A stretch of DNA of 24,637 bases, from positions 1 through 24,637 of the forward strand of contig CAZSCK010000039.1 in NCBI GenBank assembly GCA_964605385.1. The letters are read 5' to 3'. The DNA comes from JAGLTQ01 sp964605385 (GTDB lineage Bacteria > Pseudomonadota > Gammaproteobacteria > UBA6429 > Thiohalophilaceae). Of this stretch, positions 1-6,471 are shown piece by piece. The notes beneath the pieces are model-generated. The model made no database searches and had not been told where the DNA came from. It was given only the letters and a program-made list of their open reading frames with translations. The stretch's first letter is position 1, and every line of letters starts with the position of its first letter. Position numbers and translations under genes: made by a program.

Positions 1-725
1 ATTTCTTGAAGAGGGTGGTGGTATAACTCACTCAAGTTTTGTTCTGTTAATACTTCAGCACAAACACCTTGTCGGGTTTTGCCATTAGTATAAATTAACA
101 AAGCATGATCACAATATCGTGTGGCAAGATTTACGTCATGCAAAACAAATACATTAGCCGTCTGGTTATTATCTGTCGTTAATAATTTCATCACTTCATG
201 TTGATGATGTATGTCCAAATGATTAACGGGTTCATCTAGTAAACGAATAGTCGTTTGCTGTACCAGTAATGTTGCTAATGCGACACGTTGACGTTCGCCA
301 CCCGACAAAGTAAGAATAGAGCGTTCAGAAAAGTTTGTTAAACCAACTAATTCCAATGTATCCAGAGCGAGTTTATGATCTTCTTCAGATTCCCACTGCC
401 AACTTCTCATATGAGGGTGACGCCCAATCAAAACACTTTCTAAGACAGTACCCGGGAAATGGTCTTCCTGATGTTGTAAAAGTAAGCTGAGTTGTTGTGC
501 GATTTCGTGGCGTGATAAATTATTTAATGATGTGTTGTTTAATTGAATGTCACCTGATTGCGCAGGTAATAATCCAGCTAAGGTATGTAGTAAAGTTGTT
601 TTTCCACAGCCATTCATACCTAAAACTGCCCAGCTTTCACCTGCATTAATGTTCAGCGTTAATTTTTCACAGACTTGTGTGTCTGCAATTTTAACATTTA
701 ATAAATCGCAACTTATCAGGCTCAT
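1..725 (-). CDS. ABC transporter ATPase (FecE/BtuD type), 3' end cut by window
   Basis: This is the ATP-binding subunit of an importer for an iron complex, haem or cobalamin, acting at the inner face of the cytoplasmic membrane. From the ATG at 725 the frame is open to the window edge, giving about 241 residues of a usual 250-260, so only the tail is missing. Visible motifs, in order, are Walker A GMNGCGKTT, a Q-loop region (LLLQHQEDHF), the ABC signature LSGGERQR, Walker B with LLDEP, the D-loop NHLD and the switch histidine in VLHD. Its ATG overlaps the TGA of the upstream permease (ATGA, 722-725), which suggests translational coupling. The substrate cannot be told from this subunit; no binding-protein gene is in view and may lie beyond the left edge. 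Confidence 0.93.
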   Translation of the reverse strand, partial: MSLISCDLLNVKIADTQVCEKLTLNINAGESWAVLGMNGCGKTTLLHTLAGLLPAQSGDIQLNNTSLNNLSRHEIAQQLSLLLQHQEDHFPGTVLESVLIGRHPHMRSWQWESEEDHKLALDTLELVGLTNFSERSILTLSGGERQRVALATLLVQQTTIRLLDEPVNHLDIHHQHEVMKLLTTDNNQTANVFVLHDVNLATRYCDHALLIYTNGKTRQGVCAEVLTEQNLSELYHHPLQE

Positions 726-1696
726 TGTTTGGTATCCCGTTGCAATAAATACAGGAATAATGGAATACCAATTAATGCAGTAATAATCCCAACCGGTAGT
801 TGTTGTGGTGCAATTATTGTTCTTGCTGCTGTATCGGCAACCAAAACCAAAATACCTCCACCTAATGTTGCCGCAGGTAATAAAAACCGGTGGTCAGTAA
901 TACCGGTTAAACGAATTAAGTGCGGCACAATAAACCCAACAAAGCCAATACTACCCGCTTGTACAACAGCAGCGGCAGTTAATAATGAAGCGAGAATATA
1001 AATTTTAATATGTAATTGCTTTAGGTTAACGCCTAAGGTTGCGGCGAGCTTATCACCACGTATTAAAACGTTAAGCTGTGACGACAACAACATACTTAAG
1101 ATTAAACCAATAATTAACGCGCTAAAGGCAAATGAAACAGAATAGCTATAACTAAGGTCGCCCATTAACCAGAATAACATGCCGTGTAAATTAGTTGCTG
1201 GAGACAAGGTTAAAATCAAACTGATAGCTGCGCCCCAGCCTGCTGCAATCACAACACCAGTTAATAATAATCGTGTTGGCGTCCAACTCCCTTTTTGATG
1301 GGCAATAACAAAAACTAAAAACATCGCAACTAAGGCACCAATAAAAGCCAGTCCAGTTAAGCCAAAGGCGCTGGTGAAACCTAATAACATTCCGATGAGT
1401 ACAGCGGTAGCTGCACCACCCGATACGCCTAATATATAGGGGTCGGCTAAAGGGTTGCGTACCAGTACTTGCATTAAAGCACCTGCTTGCGCGAGCAATG
1501 CGCCGGTTGCGAATGCCGCCAAGGTACGGGGTAAACGGAGTTCGGTAACAATAAGTGAAGTGTCTTGTGTGTTTGAATCAAACAAGGAAAGCCATACAGT
1601 CTGAAAAGAAAGCGTTACGCTACCCATAAACAATGAGCTAACAATGAGTAATAAACTCAAAAAAGCTAAGAAAATAATAAAAGAAAAAGGACGCAT
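722..1696 (-). CDS. FecCD/BtuC-family ABC transporter permease
   Basis: This is the membrane subunit of the same importer, 324 residues and hydrophobic throughout, as expected for the roughly ten-helix FecCD fold. The family blocks are clear: LRLPRTLAAF near residues 54-63, then RNPLADPYILGVSGGA, and near the C-terminus GFIVPHLIRLTG followed by the LLPAATLGG stretch. It is first in a leftward operon and overlaps the ATPase start by four bases. The 164-base divergent spacer to the HPt gene should hold its promoter; I found no convincing Fur box and no cobalamin riboswitch there. Siderophore, haem and B12 import all remain possible. Confidence 0.93.
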   Translation of the reverse strand: MRPFSFIIFLAFLSLLLIVSSLFMGSVTLSFQTVWLSLFDSNTQDTSLIVTELRLPRTLAAFATGALLAQAGALMQVLVRNPLADPYILGVSGGAATAVLIGMLLGFTSAFGLTGLAFIGALVAMFLVFVIAHQKGSWTPTRLLLTGVVIAAGWGAAISLILTLSPATNLHGMLFWLMGDLSYSYSVSFAFSALIIGLILSMLLSSQLNVLIRGDKLAATLGVNLKQLHIKIYILASLLTAAAVVQAGSIGFVGFIVPHLIRLTGITDHRFLLPAATLGGGILVLVADTAARTIIAPQQLPVGIITALIGIPLFLYLLQRDTKQ

Positions 1697-1825
1697 CTTA
1701 TAATAAGGCCAGTAATAGAATCTACGGTAGATTAAAACATTATTTTTTGCATAGCAATATCACCATAAAAGCGAGGTCATGTTTTTATTTATGCTGCTTT
1801 TAATTCAACTATTTAAAAAATGCAC

Positions 1826-1852
1826 TAAATATTTATAATTTTCAGCCGATAT
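1826..1852 (+). promoter_or_regulatory. Sigma-28 (FliA) promoter of the HPt/pseudo-receiver gene
   Basis: TAAATATT (1826-1833), exactly 11 bases, then GCCGATAT (1845-1852). Compared with the FliA consensus TAAAGTTT-N11-GCCGATAA this is 6/8 and 7/8 with ideal spacing. The expected transcript start is about 1859, two bases before the ATG at 1861, so the mRNA would be essentially leaderless. Confidence 0.75.
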
Positions 1853-1860
1853 AGGCAGCA

Positions 1861-2610
1861 ATGATTGATGATTCTGTGTCAGATATATTAGAGCATTTAC
1901 GTGAAGACTTCCTTGACGAAATGCCTTCTCGTGTCAGAAAAATAGAAGAAGAAGTTATGTCTTCAGAAAAAGCAGAAAGCCATGATGAACTGTTCCGTAT
2001 GGTGCATAGTTTAAAAGGTACGGCTGGCAGTTACAATTTTCATGTGATAACAAAAATTGCACATAGTATGGAAGATGCCATGCTGGCATTAAGGCAACAA
2101 AAGGAATTTGGTACATCGACTACGGTTGAGCTCTTACTTAAATTTGTTGATGTTTTACGAGATACAACAGATTCCTTAATGTCATCAGAATCTGAACTGC
2201 TGGATGTCGATAAAAGACTGGAATTTTTGTATGGCCAGGTTTTTAAAGAAAGTATCAAGCTTCTTGTTGTTGAACCCTCTAAACTCTACGCAAGTATGAT
2301 TGAATATAGTTTACAAGAAATGTCGATTAACATTACCTTTACGACTGATGGTTTACCCGCTCTCGATAACTTGTTACTCAATAAATATGATCTCCTTATA
2401 ACCTCGCTTGAATGCCCGCGCTTAAATGGAGATGCGTTAATTGCTGCGCTTCGTTTGCTTCACAATTTTAACAAGAAAATTAAAGTGATTCTTGTTACCT
2501 CTCATTCACAAGATAAAATTTCTAATATCGATGATTTTGATGCGATCTTAGATAGAAAAACCATTAAAAACGGTGGTTTGAATAATATTGTTAAAAATTT
2601 AATTAGCTAA
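1861..2610 (+). CDS. HPt domain protein with degenerate receiver domain
   Basis: This 249-residue protein has two parts. Residues about 10-110 are a histidine-phosphotransfer domain with the motif HSLKGTAG; the phospho-accepting histidine is H49. Residues about 131-249 have the pattern of a response-regulator receiver but lack its key acids. The N-terminal acidic pair is reduced to one glutamate (VVEPS, E138), and the phospho-acceptor aspartate after DLLIT is Ser182. Later landmarks survive: the proline-glycine loop (CPRLNG), a VTS strand and a lysine (DRKT). The HPt half should therefore still take phosphate, while the receiver half is probably a binding or output module. The start at 1861 is the first possible one, because an in-frame TAG lies at 1852-1854. 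The FliA promoter links it to motility; CheA or another hybrid kinase could be the donor, which is inference. Confidence 0.88.
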   Translation: MIDDSVSDILEHLREDFLDEMPSRVRKIEEEVMSSEKAESHDELFRMVHSLKGTAGSYNFHVITKIAHSMEDAMLALRQQKEFGTSTTVELLLKFVDVLRDTTDSLMSSESELLDVDKRLEFLYGQVFKESIKLLVVEPSKLYASMIEYSLQEMSINITFTTDGLPALDNLLLNKYDLLITSLECPRLNGDALIAALRLLHNFNKKIKVILVTSHSQDKISNIDDFDAILDRKTIKNGGLNNIVKNLIS

Positions 2611-2793
2611 AGTTTCATTATTTGAATAATAAAAAGTTAGTATTCACTTCCTTCTTAAGTCAGATTTTTATTATTAAGTTAATAAATACAGTATCTTACA
2701 AGGCTTATTTTAATTAAGACATTAACTTTTAAGTGAAATTAGTCTAAACTGTGAGATACGACGCATAAAATGCTCAGTTAATGAAACAGTGCG

Positions 2794-2801
2794 GCCGATA
2801 T
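2794..2801 (+). promoter_or_regulatory. Possible sigma-28 -10 element upstream of the ParA-like gene
   Basis: GCCGATAT at 2794-2801 is identical to the -10 element before the HPt gene and would place a transcript start near 2808, about 75 bases before the ATG. No good -35 lies at the right distance: CAGTTAAT sits at N11. The match is therefore partial. Confidence 0.4.
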
Positions 2802-2882
2802 TAACTAGACTAGAAGGGTTAGTTGTAAATGAGGCTTGGTTGTTCATGATTTGTTGTTCAGCCCCATGGATAGGTTGTTGTT

Positions 2883-3569
2883 ATGCAAAAAATACTGGTA
2901 CTTAATTCAAAGGGAGGTTGTGGTAAAACCACCATCGCGACTAATCTCGCCAGTTATTTTGCGACACAAAATCTGGAAACTGCTTTATTAGATTTTGATC
3001 CACAAGGCTCAAGTATTCGCTGGTTAAATTTACGTCCGCAATCCAAACCTGCCATATATGGTGTGCATGTTGCCAGCCGTAAAAATAATACCGGTGTCAC
3101 ACGTTCTTTTCAGATGCGTGTTCCACCTGAAACCGAACGCATGATTCTTGATGCTCCAGCAGGCGTTACTGGCAATGAGCTCAGGGATCTTATCGGCTAT
3201 GTTGATACGATTATTGTGCCTGTTTTACCTTCCTCAATTGATATTCATGCTGTAACCCGATTTATCGAAGAGTTATTGCTGTTCGGCAAAGTGCGTCAAA
3301 AAGGGCTTAATGTGGCAGTGGTTGCAAATCGAGCCAGGAAAAATACCCTTACTTATAAAGCCCTCGAACGTTTTTTGAAAACATTAAAACTTCCTTTTAT
3401 TACTACCTTACGTGACACTCAAAATTATGTCCATGCGGCAGAACGAGGCATAGGTATTCATGAAATGTGGGATAAACGCACAGACAGCGATAAGGCACAG
3501 TGGCGACCATTAACACGCTGGCTGGAAGATTTGAACATAACTGAAACAAAGCGAAAAATGGCACGATAA
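2883..3569 (+). CDS. ParA/MinD-like P-loop ATPase
   Basis: A 228-residue member of the deviant-Walker-A ATPase family that positions DNA, chemoreceptor arrays or flagella by ATP-dependent dimerisation. The deviant Walker A motif KGGCGKTT is at residues 10-17, with both lysines (K10 signature, K15). The A' segment LLDFDPQGS is at 36-43 and the Walker B region MILDAPAG at 87-94. It is shorter than plasmid ParA and lacks an N-terminal DNA-binding region. No ParB-like partner is adjacent, which argues against chromosome partition. Placement between an HPt protein and a receptor-like protein, each with a FliA promoter, suggests a role in placing chemotaxis or motility proteins, as ParC does in Vibrio; that role is inference. 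A GGATAGG stretch about eight bases before the ATG can serve as ribosome-binding site. Confidence 0.88.
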   Translation: MQKILVLNSKGGCGKTTIATNLASYFATQNLETALLDFDPQGSSIRWLNLRPQSKPAIYGVHVASRKNNTGVTRSFQMRVPPETERMILDAPAGVTGNELRDLIGYVDTIIVPVLPSSIDIHAVTRFIEELLLFGKVRQKGLNVAVVANRARKNTLTYKALERFLKTLKLPFITTLRDTQNYVHAAERGIGIHEMWDKRTDSDKAQWRPLTRWLEDLNITETKRKMAR

Positions 3570-3715
3570 AGTACTCTTAATTCTTTAACGTGGCTTTTTT
3601 GTTCTTAGAAAATATTGTATTCCTTCAACAGTATCCCCCATCTCTTTATTATTTTATTCTAAACACTCAAAATTAAAGCGGTTAAGATATCAATATGTAA
3701 ATTATGCTATTGGAT

Positions 3716-3742
3716 TAAAGATTATCCTTTAGTGGACGATAA
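3716..3742 (+). promoter_or_regulatory. Sigma-28 (FliA) promoter of the receptor-like gene
   Basis: TAAAGATT (3716-3723), exactly 11 bases, then GACGATAA (3735-3742): 7/8 in both boxes against TAAAGTTT-N11-GCCGATAA. The start of transcription is expected near 3749, giving a leader of about 73 bases before the ATG at 3822. Confidence 0.82.
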
Positions 3743-3821
3743 AAAGACTGTAAAGCAATATGTTTTAAATGAGCTTATGTGAAAAAACATATTAAATTTT
3801 GACCTTAAAAATAAGAGCATA

Positions 3822-5024
3822 ATGGAAAACAAATCAACATTTAAAGTAAGCCAGTTTTTGGTTTTGCCTATTATAGCAGGGTTAATTTTAGTCGGATTAA
3901 CCGTTTTTTTGCTTGAAACTGCATGGATTAAAGCGGCCATTATTATTGTTACTACAGTACTTTTAGGTTTAAAGCTTGAGTTGCAACAAAAAAAAATGGC
4001 ACCTGCTGTTGTTGAGATTACTGAGACAGCCGCGGAGGATGCTTATGCAGAAAATCAGGAATGGATGCGCGATTTATCAGATGTTATTATTCAAGTGATT
4101 GAAGTTTCAAACCGTCAAATTGAAAATTCACGTACTCAAACTGAAAAAGCAATAACGCAAATGTCATTACGTTTTACTTCATTAGTGTCGCGTTTAAATA
4201 GTGCACTCGAAGCTGCAACACTTTCTAATGCAAAAGTTCCCGCTATTGATGGTTCTGATTCAACATTATTAGATAATGTCTTTACTAATAGTCGTGCTCA
4301 ATTGTCAGGGGTTATCACTAATCTTGCAGAAGCGTTAGTAAACAGAAAAACATCTTTTGAACAATTAAAACTATTAGCCGATGATACTGCAGTATTAAAA
4401 AGTATGGCTGAAGGTGTTGAAAAAATAGCATCACAAACAAACCTGTTGGCCTTAAATGCAGCCATTGAAGCTGCCCGAGCAGGTGAAGTAGGGCGCGGTT
4501 TTGCGGTAGTGGCTGATGAGGTGCGATCTTTATCTATTCAGTCGGGTGAAACAGGTAAACGCATTACGGAAACCATAAATCATTTTACGGCATCCGTTCA
4601 AAACACAATGACCCAGGCAACCGAAGCAATGGAAAAAGATTTGTTGCTTGAAGAAGAAGGTTCTTCAACTATAACAGAGGTTTTAGCAAGTCTTGAATGG
4701 ATGACAAAAGGAATGTCTGAGTCATCAGAAATTTTAAAACGTGAAAGTATAGAAATTGTTCAGGAAGTAAATGAAATTATTATGTCGCTACAATTTCAGG
4801 ATCGAACCAGCCAAATCTTAATACATGTCACTGAAGGTTTAAGTGAATTGCCAAAAGTGATTAATGAAAAAATGGAGATGGTTATGAACGGTGATATTCC
4901 AAGGTTAGATGTGGAGGAAATATTAGCGACATTAAAACTCAACTATACAACGGCGGAAGAGGTATCCTTGCATGAGGGTGCAGCTGTTGCAGGTAAGATT
5001 GAAGACGATATTGAGTTGTTTTAA
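3822..5024 (+). CDS. Methyl-accepting chemotaxis-like protein without periplasmic sensor domain
   Basis: This 400-residue protein has two hydrophobic segments (about 12-31 and 36-53) separated by only a few residues, then a long helical cytoplasmic part. There is no periplasmic ligand domain and no recognisable HAMP domain. The conserved hairpin tip that binds CheA and CheW is intact around residues 204-236 (LALNAAIEAARAGE, then GRGFAVVADEVR). Beyond it the chain does not return as a standard methylation bundle; residues 317-340 hold IIMSLQFQDRTSQIL, in which D327 and Q331 recall the DxxxQ phosphatase motif of CheZ (FQDLTGQ in E. coli). It probably senses a membrane or cytoplasmic cue. Its FliA promoter puts it in the late flagellar class. 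It ends three bases from the convergent HAD gene. Confidence 0.92.
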   Translation: MENKSTFKVSQFLVLPIIAGLILVGLTVFLLETAWIKAAIIIVTTVLLGLKLELQQKKMAPAVVEITETAAEDAYAENQEWMRDLSDVIIQVIEVSNRQIENSRTQTEKAITQMSLRFTSLVSRLNSALEAATLSNAKVPAIDGSDSTLLDNVFTNSRAQLSGVITNLAEALVNRKTSFEQLKLLADDTAVLKSMAEGVEKIASQTNLLALNAAIEAARAGEVGRGFAVVADEVRSLSIQSGETGKRITETINHFTASVQNTMTQATEAMEKDLLLEEEGSSTITEVLASLEWMTKGMSESSEILKRESIEIVQEVNEIIMSLQFQDRTSQILIHVTEGLSELPKVINEKMEMVMNGDIPRLDVEEILATLKLNYTTAEEVSLHEGAAVAGKIEDDIELF

Positions 5025-5027
5025 AAA

Positions 5028-5684
5028 TTAATCTTTTAAACTCATAATATCCCACCCTTTCATTTCTGCGTGAAAACGTAAGGTATCATCAGGATCAACC
5101 GCAATTGCTTTTGTCACCATTTCTAATAATGGCAGGTCATTGTGTGAGTCGCTATAAAAACAGCTATCAGCAAGATTGTCTCCGGTTTCTTTTAGCCAGA
5201 CTTTAAGCCGTTCAACTTTTCCTTCTCTAAAACAAGGCATACCAGAAACTTTACCGCTGTAGCGGTTATTTACTATTTCAGGTTCGGTCGCAATGATATT
5301 GCTTATGCCTAATTCTTTTGCAATGGGGGCGGTTATAAAAAGATTTGTTGCGGTAATAATGAGCAGGGTATCTTTCTTATTAATATGTTCCTGAATTAAT
5401 GTACGGCTTTTTTTTGTTATGACAGGGCGAATACATTCATCCATAAATTGCTTGTGCAGTTGTGTAAGCTGAGACATTTCAATTTGACTAAGTGGTGCAA
5501 GACTAAATTCGAGAAATTCTAAAATATCCAGGGTGCCAGCAACATATTCGTCATAAAAACGCTGGTTTTCTTTCTCATAAAAAGCACTATCAACATGTCC
5601 TTGTTGAGCTAGAAACTGCCCCCACAAATAATCACTGTCCCCGTTTAACAGGGTGTTATCTAAGTCAAAAATAGCGAGAGTCAC
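5028..5684 (-). CDS. HAD-superfamily (IB, SerB-like) phosphatase
   Basis: A 218-residue cytoplasmic hydrolase expected to remove phosphate from a small phosphorylated metabolite. Motif I is FDLDNT with nucleophile D7 and acid D9. Motif II is the IITAT threonine, motif III the lysine in EGKVERLK, and motif IV YSDSHNDLPLLE. The long insert between motifs I and II is the helical C1 cap of the IB subgroup, which contains phosphoserine and histidinol-phosphate phosphatases; the exact substrate is not evident. The start is GTG (5684-5682), with AAGG upstream. It lies divergent to rppH across 187 bases. A HAD gene beside rppH-ptsP is also seen in Pseudomonas, as I recall it, so the arrangement looks ancestral. 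Confidence 0.9.
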   Translation of the reverse strand: MTLAIFDLDNTLLNGDSDYLWGQFLAQQGHVDSAFYEKENQRFYDEYVAGTLDILEFLEFSLAPLSQIEMSQLTQLHKQFMDECIRPVITKKSRTLIQEHINKKDTLLIITATNLFITAPIAKELGISNIIATEPEIVNNRYSGKVSGMPCFREGKVERLKVWLKETGDNLADSCFYSDSHNDLPLLEMVTKAIAVDPDDTLRFHAEMKGWDIMSLKD

Positions 5685-5831
5685 GGTTCGTAGCCTTTTA
5701 TTAATGGTTTCACGCTAATGTTAACGCAAAAGAACCTGTATAGGCATATTTGTTGCTGAAAATACATCTAACTTATTGATAATTATAAATAAATAGTCGT
5801 TTTTGAATAGATTTGCTGAGAAGCGGTGAAC

Positions 5832-5879
5832 ATGAAACAATCTAAAGCAATGAATGAAGAGAGTTTTTTAAGTGATTGA
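5832..5879 (+). other. Possible 15-codon upstream ORF overlapping the rppH start
   Basis: ATG at 5832 opens a short frame that could read MKQSKAMNEESFLSD and stops at 5877-5879, overlapping the rppH GTG (5872) by eight bases in another frame. A ribosome finishing here could restart at rppH. It has no strong ribosome-binding site, so this is only a candidate. Confidence 0.22.
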
Positions 5880-6342
5880 TACAGAAGGATACAGAGCAAA
5901 CGTTGGCATCATTTTAGTGAATACAGATGGAGGTTTGTTTTGGGCAAAACGAATTGGAGAAGATGCCTGGCAATTCCCACAAGGAGGAATTCGCGAATCT
6001 GAATCTGCAGAGCAAGCGGTTTTTCGTGAATTACATGAAGAAGTGGGGGTGACTAAAGAATCCGTGGAAGTGATTGGCTGTACCGAAGACTGGTTGCGTT
6101 ACAAAATCCCGGATCATCTCATTCGTCATCACCAGACACCATGTTGTATTGGCCAGAAACAACGCTGGTTTTTATTACGTTTTACTGGAAAAGAATCTGA
6201 TGTTTGTCTTGATAGAACAGACAAGCCTGAGTTTGACCAATGGTGTTGGGTAGACCATCTAGAGCCACCACGTTCTGTTATTTCGTTTAAGCGGGATGTT
6301 TATGCGGAAGCGTTGAAACAGTTATTACCATTAATTAACTAA
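5872..6342 (+). CDS. rppH: RNA pyrophosphohydrolase RppH
   Basis: This enzyme removes pyrophosphate (or, after partial conversion, phosphate) from the 5' end of primary transcripts, which lets RNase E start decay. The 156 residues begin MIDTEGYRANVG, very close to E. coli RppH (MIDDDGYRPNVG). The Nudix box spans residues 38-60 (G38, E44, R52-E53, E56-E57, G59) with all metal-binding glutamates. Family blocks WQFPQGG, NWLRY-like DWLRYKIP, CIGQKQRWF and the final SFKRDVY are present. The start is GTG at 5872, with AAGAGAG about nine bases upstream. It is followed by ptsP in the same direction, a conserved pairing in gammaproteobacteria. Confidence 0.97.
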   Translation: MIDTEGYRANVGIILVNTDGGLFWAKRIGEDAWQFPQGGIRESESAEQAVFRELHEEVGVTKESVEVIGCTEDWLRYKIPDHLIRHHQTPCCIGQKQRWFLLRFTGKESDVCLDRTDKPEFDQWCWVDHLEPPRSVISFKRDVYAEALKQLLPLIN

Positions 6343-6369
6343 TTGCATATAGTAACAATCAGTTTTTTC

Positions 6370-6439
6370 GTAGGTTCGAATCGTAGTGCCCCTCAAGTCT
6401 TTTTATAGTAGAGGGTATTATTTGAACCTACAAAGACTT
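6370..6439 (+). ncRNA. Candidate H-type RNA pseudoknot in the ptsP 5' leader
   Basis: Two inverted repeats interleave. GTAGGTTCGAAT (6370-6381) pairs with ATTTGAACCTAC (6420-6431): 12 pairs, one a G-U. Inside it CCCTC (6390-6394) pairs with GAGGG (6411-6415). The remaining loop holds AAGTCTTT (6395-6402), which is perfectly complementary to AAAGACTT (6432-6439), directly after the outer stem. That is pseudoknot topology, or two competing folds. It ends 32 bases before the ptsP ATG. No known RNA family is recognised. Confidence 0.45.
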
Positions 6440-6471
6440 CAATAACAATTTTTTTATGATGATAAATATTT

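Noticed and set aside
1697..1860. Cobalamin riboswitch or Fur box before the permease
   Set aside because: The spacer is too short and lacks a recognisable B12 box, and no convincing Fur palindrome is present.
2775..2782. A -35 partner for the FliA-like -10 at 2794
   Set aside because: CAGTTAAT matches the consensus poorly and shifting the spacing does not help, so only a -10 element is reported.
6370..6395. GGTTCGAATC, like the T-arm of a tRNA
   Set aside because: No acceptor, D or anticodon arms fit upstream, the T-stem does not pair, and the bases are better explained by the 12-pair stem.
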